Shown here in pieces: positions 44,411 through 62,103 of a DNA stretch of 64,000 bases. The notes below the pieces were generated by a model that saw nothing but the letters and a program-made list of their open reading frames with translations, did no database searches and was not told the origin of the DNA. Source of the DNA: Oikopleura dioica (Eukaryota > Chordata > Appendicularia > Copelata > Oikopleuridae); assembly GCA_907165135.1 (NCBI GenBank), contig OU015569.1, forward strand, positions 10,292,501 to 10,356,500, written 5' to 3'. The translations under genes were made by a program, and so were the position numbers. The stretch's first letter is position 1; each line of letters begins with the position of its first letter.

Positions 44411-47400
44411 CTACGGAACTTTCTTCGGAAAACCGGTTCCATTTGCGAGAGCGTCGGTTGAAGAGGGGAGGCAGGGACGATATTGTAAGCTGAAGCTTTC
44501 CCTCTTCCGAGACGGGCTTTTGAAGAGTGGCTGGCAGACTTGGGTGAACTTGCTTCGCTGCTTGGCTTCTTTACTTCCATCCTCCATGCTCTTAAAATAG
44601 TAAATCTGGTTTATCAATTTTATTTGGCTTGAAAATTCTTCCTTGATTTGAGTGCTGCACTCACCCGCAACATAAGGTTTATGCTTTCCTTGTCGACGCG
44701 TGGGATCTGGTGAAGAATTTTGATAAAGATGTCTTTCTGCGTTTTGAAAATAGTGAAGCCAATGCGGGTGAGGGGTGAAATGCATTCGGAATGTTCGCCA
44801 TGGATTGAAAACGCCCGCAGGATTGTGATGAGGCACTCTGCGCGCAGCTCGGTAGAGAAGTTTTGCTCACGCTCTAGCGAAGGCATCAGACTCTGCAAAA
44901 CGGAACAGCTAAAAGTAGGCTTTATGTAACGAATTTGTGAAAAGAACTCAAGTTACCTCTTTTGCATAGTTTTAGCACAAAGCCAACCTAGCGGAGTACA
45001 GACACCTTCTAGTAATACTTTGAGATTGGTTTTGATCATTTGCTCGGCGACGGTGGTTGGCTTGTGGTCACTCTGTTGGCTTCGTAAAACGGCGACTAGG
45101 AATTCGCTGTAATCCTTGGTCAGCGTTTGCGTTCGAAAGTAGTGCAGCATTTCTTCTTTTTCATTGTCGAAATCAGCCTAGATAATGTGTCATATACACA
45201 GAGCAATTTTCAGAGTGCTTACTTCTTCTATCTTCTGCCAGTTCTTAATTAACTGGGTCACACAACAGCTCATAACGTCGGAAATGGTTTGAACGCCAAG
45301 GTCAATGTTCGATAGGGGGCAGTGCTGGACAAACGGGACAAGAAGCTGGCGGATAACAAGACGTTGCCTGGTACACGGCAGTTGAGATAGATTATTTACG
45401 CTAAGGCGCTCATAGAGCTTTCGAGAGGGTTTTTTTGAACAACCTACTCCTAAAGAATATTAGGAATTATTCGATTTATTTTTTTTAAACCCGCGCCTGA
45501 GGCATGTGGTAGAGGTCGGGCCAGATTTTGGCTCCATTGGCGATTACTAATTGGATTTGCTGCTGTGCATTTTCGAGCACGCTTCTTAACCGAGTGTTGG
45601 GATCTTTTTTGTCTGCTTCGGGCATGTCGGAATCTATTTGGTTAACCTAAAAACGGGATGAAATCAACGATGATTGCGCGAAGTGCAAATTACTTGAGCC
45701 CAGTCAATTGCTTCAGTATCCAATGCTTCCTTCGCAGCAGCCGAAATCGAAGGTTCAGAGTAGAGAGATTGAAAGTAGTGGTAGACAGAGAGAACTTTTA
45801 TTAGACATGGAGCGCCGACGGAGAGTGCTTGGCGGACAGCTTCGTTTCCTGAATTGCCGGATCCGGCTTTGCACCTCCGTAACACAACGAGCAATAAGGC
45901 GACTGCAGATGTGATCGAAGCTCTAAGTAACATTGCATGTCTTTTCTTTGATGCTAGATTAGCCCAAACCTATTTGAAGTGAAGACGTGATCGTCACTTA
46001 AGATTTCCTCTGGAGTTTTGAGATGTAGTCCCATCGATTCAGCGAATTGTTTTGAGCTTGTTATTTCTTCTATTTTCGGAGTGCATTGGTCGAACATTGA
46101 GGAAACTGCAGAGAGAAGCTCGGTAAGAAGCATCGGTAATAAATGCTGGCGCTTTGGCAGCCAGCAGAGGATGACAAGAACTTCAAAGAGCAGCACGCGC
46201 GGACCTACGTGAAGCTTTGATGCTTGCCACTTGGCGGCTGTGTTGTGGATCATTTCGAAGAGTGGCTCCATAATATCCGCGTTGCTGCTTGTCAGATGAA
46301 CAAGGGCAGAAGCAGATTGCCTGCGCAACTTCGCAGACAAGTTATCCTCGCCACTGATGCTTTCGCAAGTTGAAAGAAGTGTTTCCACGCATGCTACAGT
46401 CACGCTTCCTTCAAGAAGATAGAGCAGTTCCATGAATCCGCGGAGAAGCTCGATTTTGAACTTGAGATCATCATTCGATTTCGGTTGGAACTTGAGTATC
46501 TCTGCAAGGACCTCGGGCAAATTAGTCGCAGTAAGTTTGGTTTCTTATTTAATCTTTGATCTGATGTGTTGAATAATTTTTATAAAAGTGGGGGAAACAA
46601 AAAGAATCGAAACCTATCTAACGTCCATTTCTTTTGCCTTGAGGGCGGCAGAAATAACTGGTATCGAGCCAGTAATGAGGCTGGAGGAGACTCTCCTCGT
46701 TCCACTATCAGGTTCGTAAATTGCTCGTCTGACCATTTGTGACATAATGCATCCAACATCTTGTGGAACTATTCTTGCCAAAGCTGCGAACGATGAAAAA
46801 TTTATAAAGTTCAATATATGCATGAATTTTTTCTAAAGAAGTGAGTGAATCAATCAGTTTTCATCGTTTCCTTTCAAAAGTGAACATGAAACATTGATCA
46901 ATTTCGTGACAAAGGATCTTTGATGGCCGTCAGACTCGAAGCCCTGAAGAGATTTGACGTAGTCCTTCTTGGCAAATTGTTCGGAGGCGAAATAGGTGAG
47001 GCTATCCAGCAGTTTCGGCATTAGCATGTTAACAAATGAGCTCATTTCATCTTCGATTCCTTTCGGCCTTCTTGCGGCGGCTTCTGATTCCATAAACGCA
47101 CTCACGGCTTTTACTATTGATTGAAAAGCGTGAATTCCAGACTCTACAAGGAACGGACTTTTCAGCGAAACGACTTTGATTAGAAACTTGATTGCATCGC
47201 TGCACTGGAAGAGGCTCTTCAGAGCGTCGTGTTCACAATTCTTCGGCGAGTACCAGCATTGGGCGATGAGGCTGCCCATCGAATCGGAGAATTGCGCCAA
47301 ACGACCGACGAGAAGGAACTCTTTTTCTGATGAAAATTTGAGCGCCTGGTCGAGCACTTGATCGATTATCTGCAAGTGATCGTCGGAAGAAAAGATCTTC

Positions 47401-48402
47401 CACAGCGAAACTCGCTCGGAGGAACTGTTAACTAGATAAAAATATATTTTCAATTGGAATCTTTGAAATAAAGGGGAAAGACTATGAGAGGCCCCTTAAT
47501 TTTTACCTTGGCGAGAAACCGAGACAATGAAGATCTCAAACAGGGTCAAACATATGTTTGATTCAGGAGTGCCAATGAGTGCGATCGAGTCTCTGAGCAA
47601 GTTCCAAATCTGCTTGACTGAAATTAGCTCGAGGAGAATATCGTGCTTACAGCTTTCCACAAGAAGACCTGCATTAGAGAGAACTTCGTCTTTTTCTTGA
47701 ATTGAGTAGCTGGAATTGCCGCAAATGTCGAGTACCATTTCGATTAGTCGATGATGTCGATCGACTAAAATATAGTTATGAAGAGAACTATAACGGATTG
47801 AATTTCTTATTCGTGAAATAAAATAACGGGGAAAGTATGTTAACTTTGAGAGAAAGCCCGAACCTAGCGCAGTTGACAGGTCCCGATGTCTTGTTTGGTT
47901 GTCGATGGTTTGATGGTTAATGTGGAATTGAATCTCGCCGGTTATCCTCAAAATCGTCAAGTAGTACTGTCCATCTGCAGTATCAATGAGTTCCGAAAGT
48001 GCGCGCCATTCTTGAGGCCACTCACGGATCGCCACTTCGGCAATGATCCTCGTCATCTGCCGTTGAACATTTTTCGTCGATGCAAGTAAATTCATTAGGG
48101 AGCTCTTGACTTCCTCCTTCTCCCTGCTCGAGTAGTTGTTCCACTCGACGCGCAAGACATCGTAAAATAAGCCAAGGGAAGAGCTACGGATGAAATCGTT
48201 TGGGTCGGTCAAAAGCTGGAAGATTATTCTCAACTGCTCGGATCGCTCGTTCTGGTCGGATTTGAACTTTTGAATGAGGTTGTACGATTCCAGTCGATCT
48301 TGATAAAATTAACATTTTACCGAAGAGTGTCGGTTTACCTTGGTTGGAGCAGTTGGGCTCGAGTTGAATGAGAAATGCCTTTTTAACATTTTCGATGTTC
48401 AT
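44411..48402 (-). CDS. XPO5: Exportin-5-like karyopherin, multi-exon
   Basis: A RanGTP-dependent nuclear exporter of pre-miRNA and other double-stranded RNA. The N-terminus MNIENVKKAFLIQLEPNCSN then DRLESYNLIQKF aligns with human VNALCEQLVKAVTVMMDPNS then YRLEALKFCEEF. IIAEVAIREWPQEW matches IVVEMIKREWPQHW of the exportin-1-like domain. Helical HEAT-type sequence continues through 47.4, 46.5 and 45.9 kb. Near the end AECLITILRAF and FTIFKTQKDIFIKILHQIP correspond to the human LVHLAFQIYEAL and EIRAVMEQIP region. The last intron has a clean GTGAGT donor, and the final exon holds KEAKQRSKFTQVC before a stop at 44411. I chose the ATG at 48402 rather than 48435 because an AG acceptor lies between them and the human start fits. 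Probably the last gene of an operon. Confidence 0.8.
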
Positions 48403-48440
48403 TCTATCGCATACCCAATCTAAAGACGCGAACATTAGCA
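48403..48440 (-). promoter_or_regulatory. Probable operon trans-splice acceptor between MRPL18 and XPO5
   Basis: The MRPL18 stop (48456-48458) and the exportin ATG (48402) are only 53 bases apart. Between them a T-rich run ends in TCTTTAG at 48420, about 36 bases after the stop. This spacing fits a spliced-leader acceptor in a larvacean operon. Inferred. Confidence 0.6.
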
Positions 48441-48455
48441 AAGGAACAAAAACGA

Positions 48456-49337
48456 TTACTTCTTGAATACATGATCAATAAACTTGTTGTTTTTCTTAAT
48501 CTGACTGGGCGTTTGACCCCTCGTCCACGAGGGTAGCTCTCCATCTTCGCGTTCTGTAAATTTAACTTGACGATCTCGCGAGTTTTCGTCGAATGGTTCT
48601 TCGAAAATGATCCCCATTTCTTCCAGCGCTATGGTGAAGTCGTCTTCTTCAAAAGTTATACTCTCTTCCTGCGAGCTTCAAACACAAAGTAGCCAAAAGA
48701 GAAGATGAACGAAAAGACTTACTGAGGGATGAAAGGATAAGAAACGTTAGTGATGCCTGCCATCTGCATTCTAGCGCCCAGAGCGCGGCCCACGACATAA
48801 CTAGCGATTCTATCAGTTTTGTCGAGAATCTGATTGCTTATTGCTGTTTCTTCGGAACTGGCCGAGGCGATTATTCCACTTCTGTAGTGCTTACAAATGC
48901 CCTCTACGAAATCATCTCTCCTGAAATAAAAAAGACGGCTTAGAGCTTCATTTTTAAGGAAACCTGGTACCTAATTAATTCGACAATATGATGAGATGCA
49001 TGGGCGGGCAAATTCGTCACTTCTATCCGAAGACCATGTGGATCAAAGTTTTTGATTGTTTCGGCGGTCATAAAACGCTCTAGCCAAGCGAAAAAAGTAC
49101 TGACATGAAGAGTAGCAAACCTTGATTATTAGCTGGACCAGCTCCCCAGCCAAGGTCCCGATGTGCGATGTTCATCTTTTCCAAATTTCTTGGGTTTTTG
49201 TTTCTAAAGTCTTTTCTGATCTTCAAGCCCTGTTCCTTTCCACTTTTGACCTCGATAAAAGCCGCTTCTTCTGATAATTGTGAAGATTTACGAGAAAGTA
49301 TTCTCGTCGAGCGTAAACTTCTCGGTAGCCGAAGCAT
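48456..49337 (-). CDS. MRPL18: Mitochondrial large-subunit ribosomal protein L18, four exons
   Basis: Exons 49121-49337, 48971-49079, 48723-48920 and 48456-48675 close in phase, giving 247 residues (human 180). The start MLRLPRSLRSTRILSRKSSQ is a typical mitochondrial targeting leader. FRNKNPRNLEKMNIAHRDLGW matches human [33 protein letters not shown] and YVVGRALGARMQMAGI match the uL18 fold, where 5S rRNA or its replacement binds. The C-terminus (acidic EEDDFTIALEEMGI, then basic IKKNNKFIDHVFKK) extends beyond the human protein. A TTTTATAG acceptor lies four bases before the ATG. It is flanked closely by ATXN10-like and XPO5-like genes on the same strand, so it is probably a middle cistron. 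Confidence 0.85.
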
Positions 49338-49451
49338 TTTTCTATAAAACGACAGAAATTAGATTCGATTTTGGCATTTTGGCAGGAGCTCGGACAGCAA
49401 CTTTGGGAACTCATTCAACAGGCTATTCTTTTCAAATTCGTTCTTCTTCCT

Positions 49452-51130
49452 TCATTGAATGATTTCTTTCTTCGCATCTTTCTTGTCAAGTTGAATTCTC
49501 TTGAAATGGAACTTGCCATCCTCGCGATCAACAGTAACATCGTCGTGGTCTACTTTCCCCATGTTCTTCAACGAGCTGATTTCAGCCTGATTCTCCAGAT
49601 TGTTCTTCGTCAACTGATCGATTGCCTTTTGCACGGTCATCAAAGTAACTTAAATACAAAGTGCCGAATACACGTGGCCTCGGAATAAGACTTTGAATTA
49701 GTCTGTAATGATAACTGTTCCTGAATCGCCCAGGGTCGAATCTGATTAGTATGAAGAGTGCCCGCAGCGGCCAGGACAGCTGGAATCGCCCCGAGAGCGC
49801 GTACTTCATCTTGCATCTCTTTCTTGTGTTCGCTCTCATGGTGGCCTGATTTGTTATTAGCAACGTTATTCTAAGAATCGATTAGCTAGAACCTAAAATG
49901 TTGGCTAGAATTCGGACAGTGTTCTTCCAAATCTCAAACATGATCTCGATGTAGGCTGATCGCTGTGGAAGCTCTCCACCGTCCTGCAATCGAGGCCTGA
50001 GCTCATCTTTGTACTTTGGATTCTGGCTGATTTCCCAGCAGCGTTTCATGATTCCACAAATTGCAACGAGCATGGGTTCCGTCGCGAAAGAGGCAGTGTG
50101 GCGAGCTGAAGCTGGCGCGATGAATTTTAGCACCTCGAAAATGATACTTTTGGACATGTCCCGGTTCCCTGATTCTGAAGATAAAATTACAGAAAAATTT
50201 TTCAAGTGATAAATTACCTTTATTAGTAGGCCCTGGCAAAAGAATACAATTACAGTGGAGCAGAAAATACTCGCGGATGTTATCCAAGATGACGATGGGA
50301 AATTCACAATCGCTGTCGTCTGTCTTCAGTCCAACTGGGTTTTCAGTCATTTGATCTGTAATAAACTCAAGAAGAGGTGGAAGAATCTCGCTGTTCGACT
50401 TCTCCAGCGCCGTGCAAAAGACTTCTGGCGAGACAACCCAAAAATGATTGAACAAGAGCGAAATCCAGCCTTCTTTGTGGCCAATTTCGTCGAATTTCTC
50501 AATTAGATAGAGCAGAATCGCGGAAATTGACTCTCCCTTCAGCATTGTCTTGTTTTCCTTCTCCCAGTAGCTCTTTTCGCAGCTCAGAAGCGCTGCAGCA
50601 AAGAACGAAATCATATGCGAATCGAAGTGCTCTCCAATTTGGAGTAGAGTGCCGCCCTCGTCGATGCAGTCGTCACCCACGAATCGAATCGGATGGCACA
50701 TGTTGTGGATCAGCTGCAACAAGATCGACAATCCGCCACGCCATCGTTCGCGGACAAAAGAATGGAAAAAATTATTTAGCTTTTTTTCGTATTTCATCCA
50801 GTTGATTTGAAGGTTCAAATCGGCGCCACCTTGGCCAAAGATATTTCGCCAGCGACGGAGACCATCCATAAGGTGCTCATCGGAGAGATTCTCGTCCACC
50901 TGCATCAGAAATGTGACTACTTGCTGTGTGCTATTTGAGGTTCTTACGGACTTCCTAATCGATGCAAAAGCAAGAGGCTTTTTTTATCAAAGATCCAGGT
51001 TCTTTTTTGTCTAGAGTTCGTTAAGCAATTTATTGATAAGAACGTATCCTGAGAGCGGATCGAACAGAACTCTCTATGAGGTCTTTTTGCGTCGGAAAAC
51101 TTCCAAACGGAGAAGAAGTGCCGGTAGAAG
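49452..51130 (-). CDS. ATXN10: Ataxin-10-like armadillo-repeat protein (5' exon uncertain)
   Basis: The large exon starting VDENLSDEHLMDGLRRWRNI (after a GATGCAG acceptor near 50893) is all-helical. Near the C-terminus DEVRALGAIPAVLAAAGTLH, IRPWAIQEQ and then AIDQLTKNNLENQAEISSLK parallel the ataxin-10 end, where human has AIRNLTEDNSQNQDLIAKME. A basic-acidic tail (HFKRIQLDKKDAKKEIIQ) ends at 49452. The first exon is probably near 51.1 kb, where an ATG begins NPSTGTSSPFGSFPTQKD, but its join to the large exon is not solved. Ataxin-10 is a cytoplasmic protein implicated in neuronal survival and cytokinesis. The MRPL18 ATG is 114 bases downstream. Confidence 0.6.
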
Positions 51131-52467
51131 GATTCATTCTGAAGCAAAGAACCGTCAGATTCTGGTAATTTGGAACAACTTGGAGTGATTTTTATTATTA
51201 TTGCAAAATATGTAACTTTGAAAATGATCTTTTTCATTATTATTATTAAATAATTTAAATATCAAAAAGAACATCTTTAAAAAGGAAATGGAAGCTGAAG
51301 CATTCAATAAATTCAATATTCATTTTTTTGGGATACGAAGGCGAAAGTAGAATAAACAAGGTCAATATAGAAAATAAACAAATGCAAAATATAAAAATGA
51401 AAACAAAGATAAGTCTCTATGTTAGAGGTAGACGATGAAGATTTGATGAAAGAAAAAAGACAAACAAAAAATGAAATGATAAGAATAAGATTTGTCATTA
51501 GGTGAAATCGAAAAGCGTATTTATATAAATAGCGAACAGAAGAAGGAAACAGCGAGAGACGACTACTGATAAATTCAATACAAGATGCCGATGATGAAAA
51601 TTATAAAATTGATCTGTTAAATTACTGCATTTCTCAATTGTCCAGTGCAGAAGCCAGAGTCAGAAGCTGTTTCCTGACCTGTGTGCCTGCTTCCAGAAAA
51701 AAACGATTAACTCTAACTCTGACCCTGTAGACAAGTTGCTGTAGCGTGAAAATAAAAAGACCCTCTGACAAGTAAAACGATCGTTGTCATCATTGATCTT
51801 GAAGAATGCGTACTGCATTGCTACTGCTTTAAAAAACATTCGACCATTCTCATTTAGGAGTAGGATTCTTTTGCGTTTTGGTTTTTTAGAAATAATTAGT
51901 AGAAATAGTAAAAGATAAATAAAAATTAATCAGAAAGCAAGTCTGGTAGACTCAACTACTTTTTCAGGAATTAAAATTAGTTTAAAGACTCTAGCACCAT
52001 CACTTTCTCTTTTTTGTTAATTATTTTTAAATTCCAGGGTCGAGAAAAAAATTTATGATGGAAAAAGAAGATGACACACAAAATAAAAGATAATATAAAA
52101 TGGACAGTATGAGGAAATAATTCAGAATAATAAACAGAGAAAAAAGCTGAGTGCAAGTTGGCAAGAAGAAATGATTTTTTACTTTTTTGAAATTAGAAAT
52201 AGTTTTTTTGCCTTTTTGCATTTGAATGTAAATTGGAATAATTTGGTTTGGAACTAGAAAGAGATTCTTTTGGAACACGAAAGCATCACTTCAGATTATT
52301 TTTGGTTGACTGATAAGAACAAGAGTTTTGCAGGTTTTCTTTCTCCGACTGGTGACTTGTGGCTTTCGCTAACTTTGAGGAGGCTGCTGAAGAACAAGGA
52401 AAGAGGATTTTTCGGAGATTTGAAAAACTGACGGCTAGTCGTTGTTATTGTCATGATGGAGGTGAAC
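51131..52467. other. AT-rich intergenic region between operon and PKC gene
   Basis: Very AT-rich with long A and T runs. It presumably holds the operon promoter and the PKC 3' UTR and polyadenylation region. The frames at 51313-51498 and 52027-52278 are low-complexity. No RNA gene or transposon end recognised. Confidence 0.45.
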
Positions 52468-58057
<5,590 letters not shown>

Positions 58058-59589
58058 GGCCGAGGATTCTTCAGTTCTGAATTCGAATTTCTGTTCTTTC
58101 TTTCTTCAGTTCTGTACGCGTGTTCTGTCAGCGGAGGCGAATATACCTTCTTCTCATTTTTTAATTGTCTAATAAGGCAATATGTAATGGGTATGAAAAT
58201 GGGGAGCAATATGCACAGTTGATGCTTCGGCAAAATCGATTTTGAGTAGTACAGCGGCGCGTTTCTCCGCTGCCCGCTCTATTCCTGTATCTTTCGCCAG
58301 CACAAGACTCATTCACTAAGACAGTAAAAGGCAAGTAACATCAAGAAGCACAATTCGGAATTCGAAATGAAAAAAAAAACAGTCGCGAAAAAGAAGAAAA
58401 GGAAAAAATGTAAATTGAAAATGTAAAAATCACAAATGACAATCATCATCATCGCCGTCGTCATTAAATTTATGCGAAACGTATTGATTGAAGTTATTTC
58501 TTTCGCCGTGATTTGGAGAAGGTGAGCAGACGTCAGCGCCAATTGTCGAAAAATGAATATGAGACGCGGATGATAGTTATTACGAATCTGGAATGATAAT
58601 TGGACAGCATCAATCAATCGGAACGAAATTTACAACTATGAATTCTAAATCGCCGAATGGATAGTTTTACAAATAAAATTCTTAATTTCAATGCGTTTTC
58701 TTTTTTACATGAAAAAATCTAAAGCTCGAAAAAATTCGGGTCTTTCTTTTTTTTTTCTCGCGGGTTATTTTTCGTCCAGCCAATGTCGTGGCGCTACTAA
58801 AAGCTTCACTCAAGGGAATGTTTCACTCCGAGAGCCACAATTCAAATTCTCGCTCTTTCAAGAAGAAAAAAATAGTGTTAGAGGAAAATCGAATGCGCTC
58901 TTTTCTTCTCTTTCAGCGCGATTGCGCTTAGTTGCTCGACTGTAACTTTGAGATTTGCAGTCGTGGGGCAGCGGCTTGGAAGTTTTCGCGCGGCTACTAG
59001 GAAAAAGCCGCAGTGCGCGCGCGGCTAGAAATTCAAAAATCATTTTAATTGTTACTCATTGAAATCTCACTGATAAAAAATTTTCAACAATTATTTAAAA
59101 TATATTAATAAATCATTTTTCAAGATAATTTATCTTTTTCTTTCATTTTCTTCCATTTCAAATCGTTTTTTTTTTCTTTCTTTCTTTTCGAAATTCGAAC
59201 TAAGTTTTTGAAAAGAGGTTTTTTGTTTCTCGCAGTTGGTTTTTTTTTTGGTTCTATCTCGGGTGTCTATCTTGGGTGTGTTTTTTTGCAATTGTTCGGT
59301 GAATGGGCCTCTTCTTCTTTTTTCGCCCTGTGAAATGTTTTTTCTCTGAAGCGGGGAGCTCCGACGAAAACTCGGGCGCCACTTTCTGCGCTCCGCGAAA
59401 ATGGAAGTAAAAGATAAAAAAAAAAGCTGAAAAAAATCCGCGTTTCGCAAAATTCAATTGAATTCAATTTTGGAACTCTCCTTGGGGAGTTGTTCGGAAA
59501 GTTTCGCGCTGTTTCTTCAACTTGTCCATTTTAACTTCAATCAATTCATATTTGACAAAAGGGTTAATTACAATCAACGAATTTTAACA

Positions 59590-59637
59590 ACAGTATAGGC
59601 TATACTATACAGTATACAGTGTATAGCCTTTACTGTA
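59590..59637. repeat. Short imperfect palindrome
   Basis: ACAGTATAGGCTATAC is inverted as GTATAGCCTTTACTGT with one mismatch, across an 11-15 base spacer that is itself TATACAGTATA. Function unknown; possibly a solo transposon end. Confidence 0.5.
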
Positions 59638-59731
59638 TAGGTAGATTCTCAAGTCTCGAATCAAAATTTGAAGTTGAAGACTTGAAGAGTCTAACTCTAA
59701 AAGGGGGAAAAGCAGCAGGTGCTGGGCTCGG

Positions 59732-59828
59732 CAACCTGTGTAAAATACCTGAGTCAGGATTTGAAAGAGTTGTCGAATTGTTTTGGGAAGCTCTTTCGAA
59801 TCCTGACTCAGGTTTTCTACACAGGTTG
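59732..59828. repeat. 38-bp-arm inverted repeat
   Basis: Arms 59732-59769 and 59791-59828 pair with few mismatches (CAACCTGTGTA, CCTGAGTCAGGAT and GAAAGAG are shared in inverse order), with a 21-base spacer. No target duplication seen. It could be a very small MITE or a hairpin RNA locus. Confidence 0.6.
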
Positions 59829-60989
59829 GTGCCTTGCTCTGGGCCCGACAGTATGTATCTGTTAAATTCTCTCGTTGGAATCCTGAATAGTTGTAGAGTC
59901 TACACGCGGGTTTTCTTTCTTTCTTTCTTTTCAGTTTTTTAATCGGTGAATTAAGCGGTTTTAATTAAATCGCGCGCCGCATGTTCTTCGATTTTCTTCA
60001 GAAGAAAATGTGCCGACTGAGTTACATCCTCTGTAAAAGACATACTTTTACAAGTAATAATCACATGGACATCTTCGATCTGACGATTTGAGAATCTGCC
60101 CGTTGATTCGAAAGACGCGCTCGGAAACTTACAAGTTTAGTAATTACGATTTGAGTTTACGATTATTTCATTCTTTTCTCTTAATCTTTTCATTCAAAAT
60201 GTCGCTGCAAAATTGTAGATGCAAAAATAAATGAAAAAAAAAAATAAACGAGTCCGGGTGATCGATTTTTATGTCGTTTATGCTGTCTCTCACTGTAAGA
60301 TGGATTCATCTGCACATTCAGTTCAGTTGAGCAGAGTTAGGAGTGGGTGGAGAAAGAGAGGTAGAGTGCAATTTCCTTTTGGAAAAGGAACGTTTTCGAT
60401 GAAGATTTTTTTCTTGTGTTTTTTGATGAGTTTGGCATTATTTAAGTTAGGCCCGTGGAAAAGTTCAAGTGCCAATAAAGCCATTCGACAGGCGGGAACA
60501 AAATCAATAATTCAAACCCAAAAGCTCTTAGACAAGCCTCACTCTTCTTTGAGCTTGCTCCCCCGCCGCACAATCCCTCACCAATGCCACCATCCGACAG
60601 CGTGTGGTCAAATGCACCAGAAATTGAAATAATCCGCTACCACAGCCTCTCTTCTTACTGCCAGCATTACAGTAAGACAGTAACACACAAGGCGGAATGA
60701 AAAGCGAATGAATGAATGTTGATGTGTGTGTTTTCATTGTTTATTTTTACATAGTGGCATGGTTAAAAAGTCGAACAAACAGTACTATGAGCAATTTTAC
60801 TATGGGTATTGAAATCAACGAGGATTTGAGAGTTGTATCTTGAAGCACTTTTTAGACCAAGGAACGAGCTTTTTACGAACAGGAGCAAAAAAAAGATAAA
60901 ATTTCTTTTTGAAAAATTGAAAATTTAATCCATTTTGCTTTTGATGTTTTCCTCTCCTTGATCTAAAAAAGTCCCTCAGTTTCAACGAT

Positions 60990-61441
60990 TCAGGCGAGCG
61001 CTTGAGTCGTGTTGTACTTGGAAACTGCCTTGGTGCCTTCGGAGACGGCGTGCTTGGCGATCTCGCCGGGGAGAAGAAGACGAACGGCGGTTTGGATTTC
61101 GCGGGAAGAGATGGTGCTCTTTTTGTTGTAGGCAGCGAGTCGGGAGGCCTCGCTGGCGATGCGCCGGAAGCAGTCGTTTGCGAACGAATTCATGATCGAC
61201 ATTGCCTTAGAAGAGATAGCCAGATTTGGGTGCACTTGCTTGGATGGGTTTTTGTTGCGGCTTTTGGCTAATACAAGGCCGAAATAAAGGACCCGTCCTT
61301 AAGTACTTTGTAGATATAGATACTGAAGGACTCTTTGCGATGATTGTTCCTTCGCATCTTTTTCGATTTTTCCTTCTTTTTTGAGCGCTGTTGCTCAAGG
61401 GCTGCTAATTTGCGGCTTTTTCCCATTTTCATTTTTGCCAT
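60990..61441 (-). CDS. Histone H2B variant with one intron
   Basis: Exon 1 is 61298-61441 and exon 2 is 60990-61238, giving 130 residues (or 125 from the ATG at 61426). The histone fold is clear: [12 protein letters not shown] then [59 protein letters not shown] and [13 protein letters not shown]. The N-terminal tail ([20 protein letters not shown]) differs greatly from canonical H2B. The C-terminus adds QALA. The 59-bp intron has a GA donor (CTTAAG|GACGGG) and ends CCAAG. No histone 3' stem-loop is evident after the stop. It probably encodes a replication-independent or germline-type H2B that pairs with H2A in nucleosomes. Confidence 0.9.
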
Positions 61442-62103
61442 TTTTTTGCTTGTCTGAGGTCTTTTTTCTGTGCTAAGAGGGAACGTGAGGAAAATAAAAT
61501 CGAATCATCATTCGAAATAAAAAGCAAGAGCCGGGCTTCTTTCGAGCTTAGCAGGATAAATTAGAATACGGCGAGATCTGCTTAGCTCTTTCAATTCTCT
61601 CAAGTCAAGAATAATTCTATTGCCTAGCTGGTTTTCCTAGTTGCAAGGTAAAGACCTTTAACTTGAGTGTTGAACTTGAAAAACCAAAAATCGGTCGGTG
61701 CCTTTTTCTCTCGATGTGAAGAAGAAATCCGTCGAGACGGTCGTATTTATACGCTTCTGCTACTGAGAAAAACTGGAAAACTACCTGCGTCATATCATGC
61801 TCAGTTTCTGCATCGAAGCCAGTTCCCATACCTTCTTTTTAAAGACATAAGCAGGTTTTAATTCAAGAATGCGTCTCAAGAATAACCAAACATGCTACGA
61901 AGGCTTGTATTAGTAATGAGTTTACTCTGAGGAGCATACTGTACGGACCCTACAGTATGCTCCTTTCTGTGTGATAAGGTGAAGTTGTTTTTTTATTCGA
62001 AAATGTGAACTTTCTTTTTATAAAAATAATAAATTTGTAAAGGCAGTTGTTAAAGTTGGTGCTAATTTGACAGTGAAATTATATTATCATTGATTGTGAT
62101 TCA
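61442..62103. other. Spacer between the kinase and H2B genes, with a perfect hairpin
   Basis: Only chance frames (61617-61829 minus, 61667-61861 plus). A perfect 14-bp stem with a 7-base loop lies at 61930-61964. Confidence 0.45.
61930..61964. repeat. Perfect 14-bp stem-loop
   Basis: AGGAGCATACTGTA, a CGGACCC loop, then TACAGTATGCTCCT. It lies about 140 bases downstream of the kinase stop. It does not match the histone 3' stem-loop. It could be a transposon remnant or a structured 3' element. Confidence 0.7.

Larger units (their letters stand above)
58058..60989. other. Upstream region of PKC and H2B 3' flank, with small hairpins
   Basis: Contains low-complexity C/T-rich DNA (58.3-59.5 kb) and two hairpins listed separately. 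One plus frame (from 60400, MKIFFLCFLMSLALFKLG...) could be a signal peptide followed by about 55 residues, but nothing else supports a gene. The other frames are compositional artefacts. Confidence 0.4.

Noticed and set aside
44383-44580. Minus-strand frame overlapping the exportin-5 terminal exon
   Set aside because: It is the other frame of the last exon; the spliced exportin frame has a GTGAGT donor and conserved basic helix.
59130-59467. Several Lys/Arg/Phe-rich overlapping frames
   Set aside because: Produced by T/C-rich low-complexity DNA.
60400-60632. Signal-peptide-like small frame (MKIFFLCFLMSLALFKLG...)
   Set aside because: Hydrophobic start but the rest is unstructured, has no splice or conservation support, and lies in low-complexity DNA.
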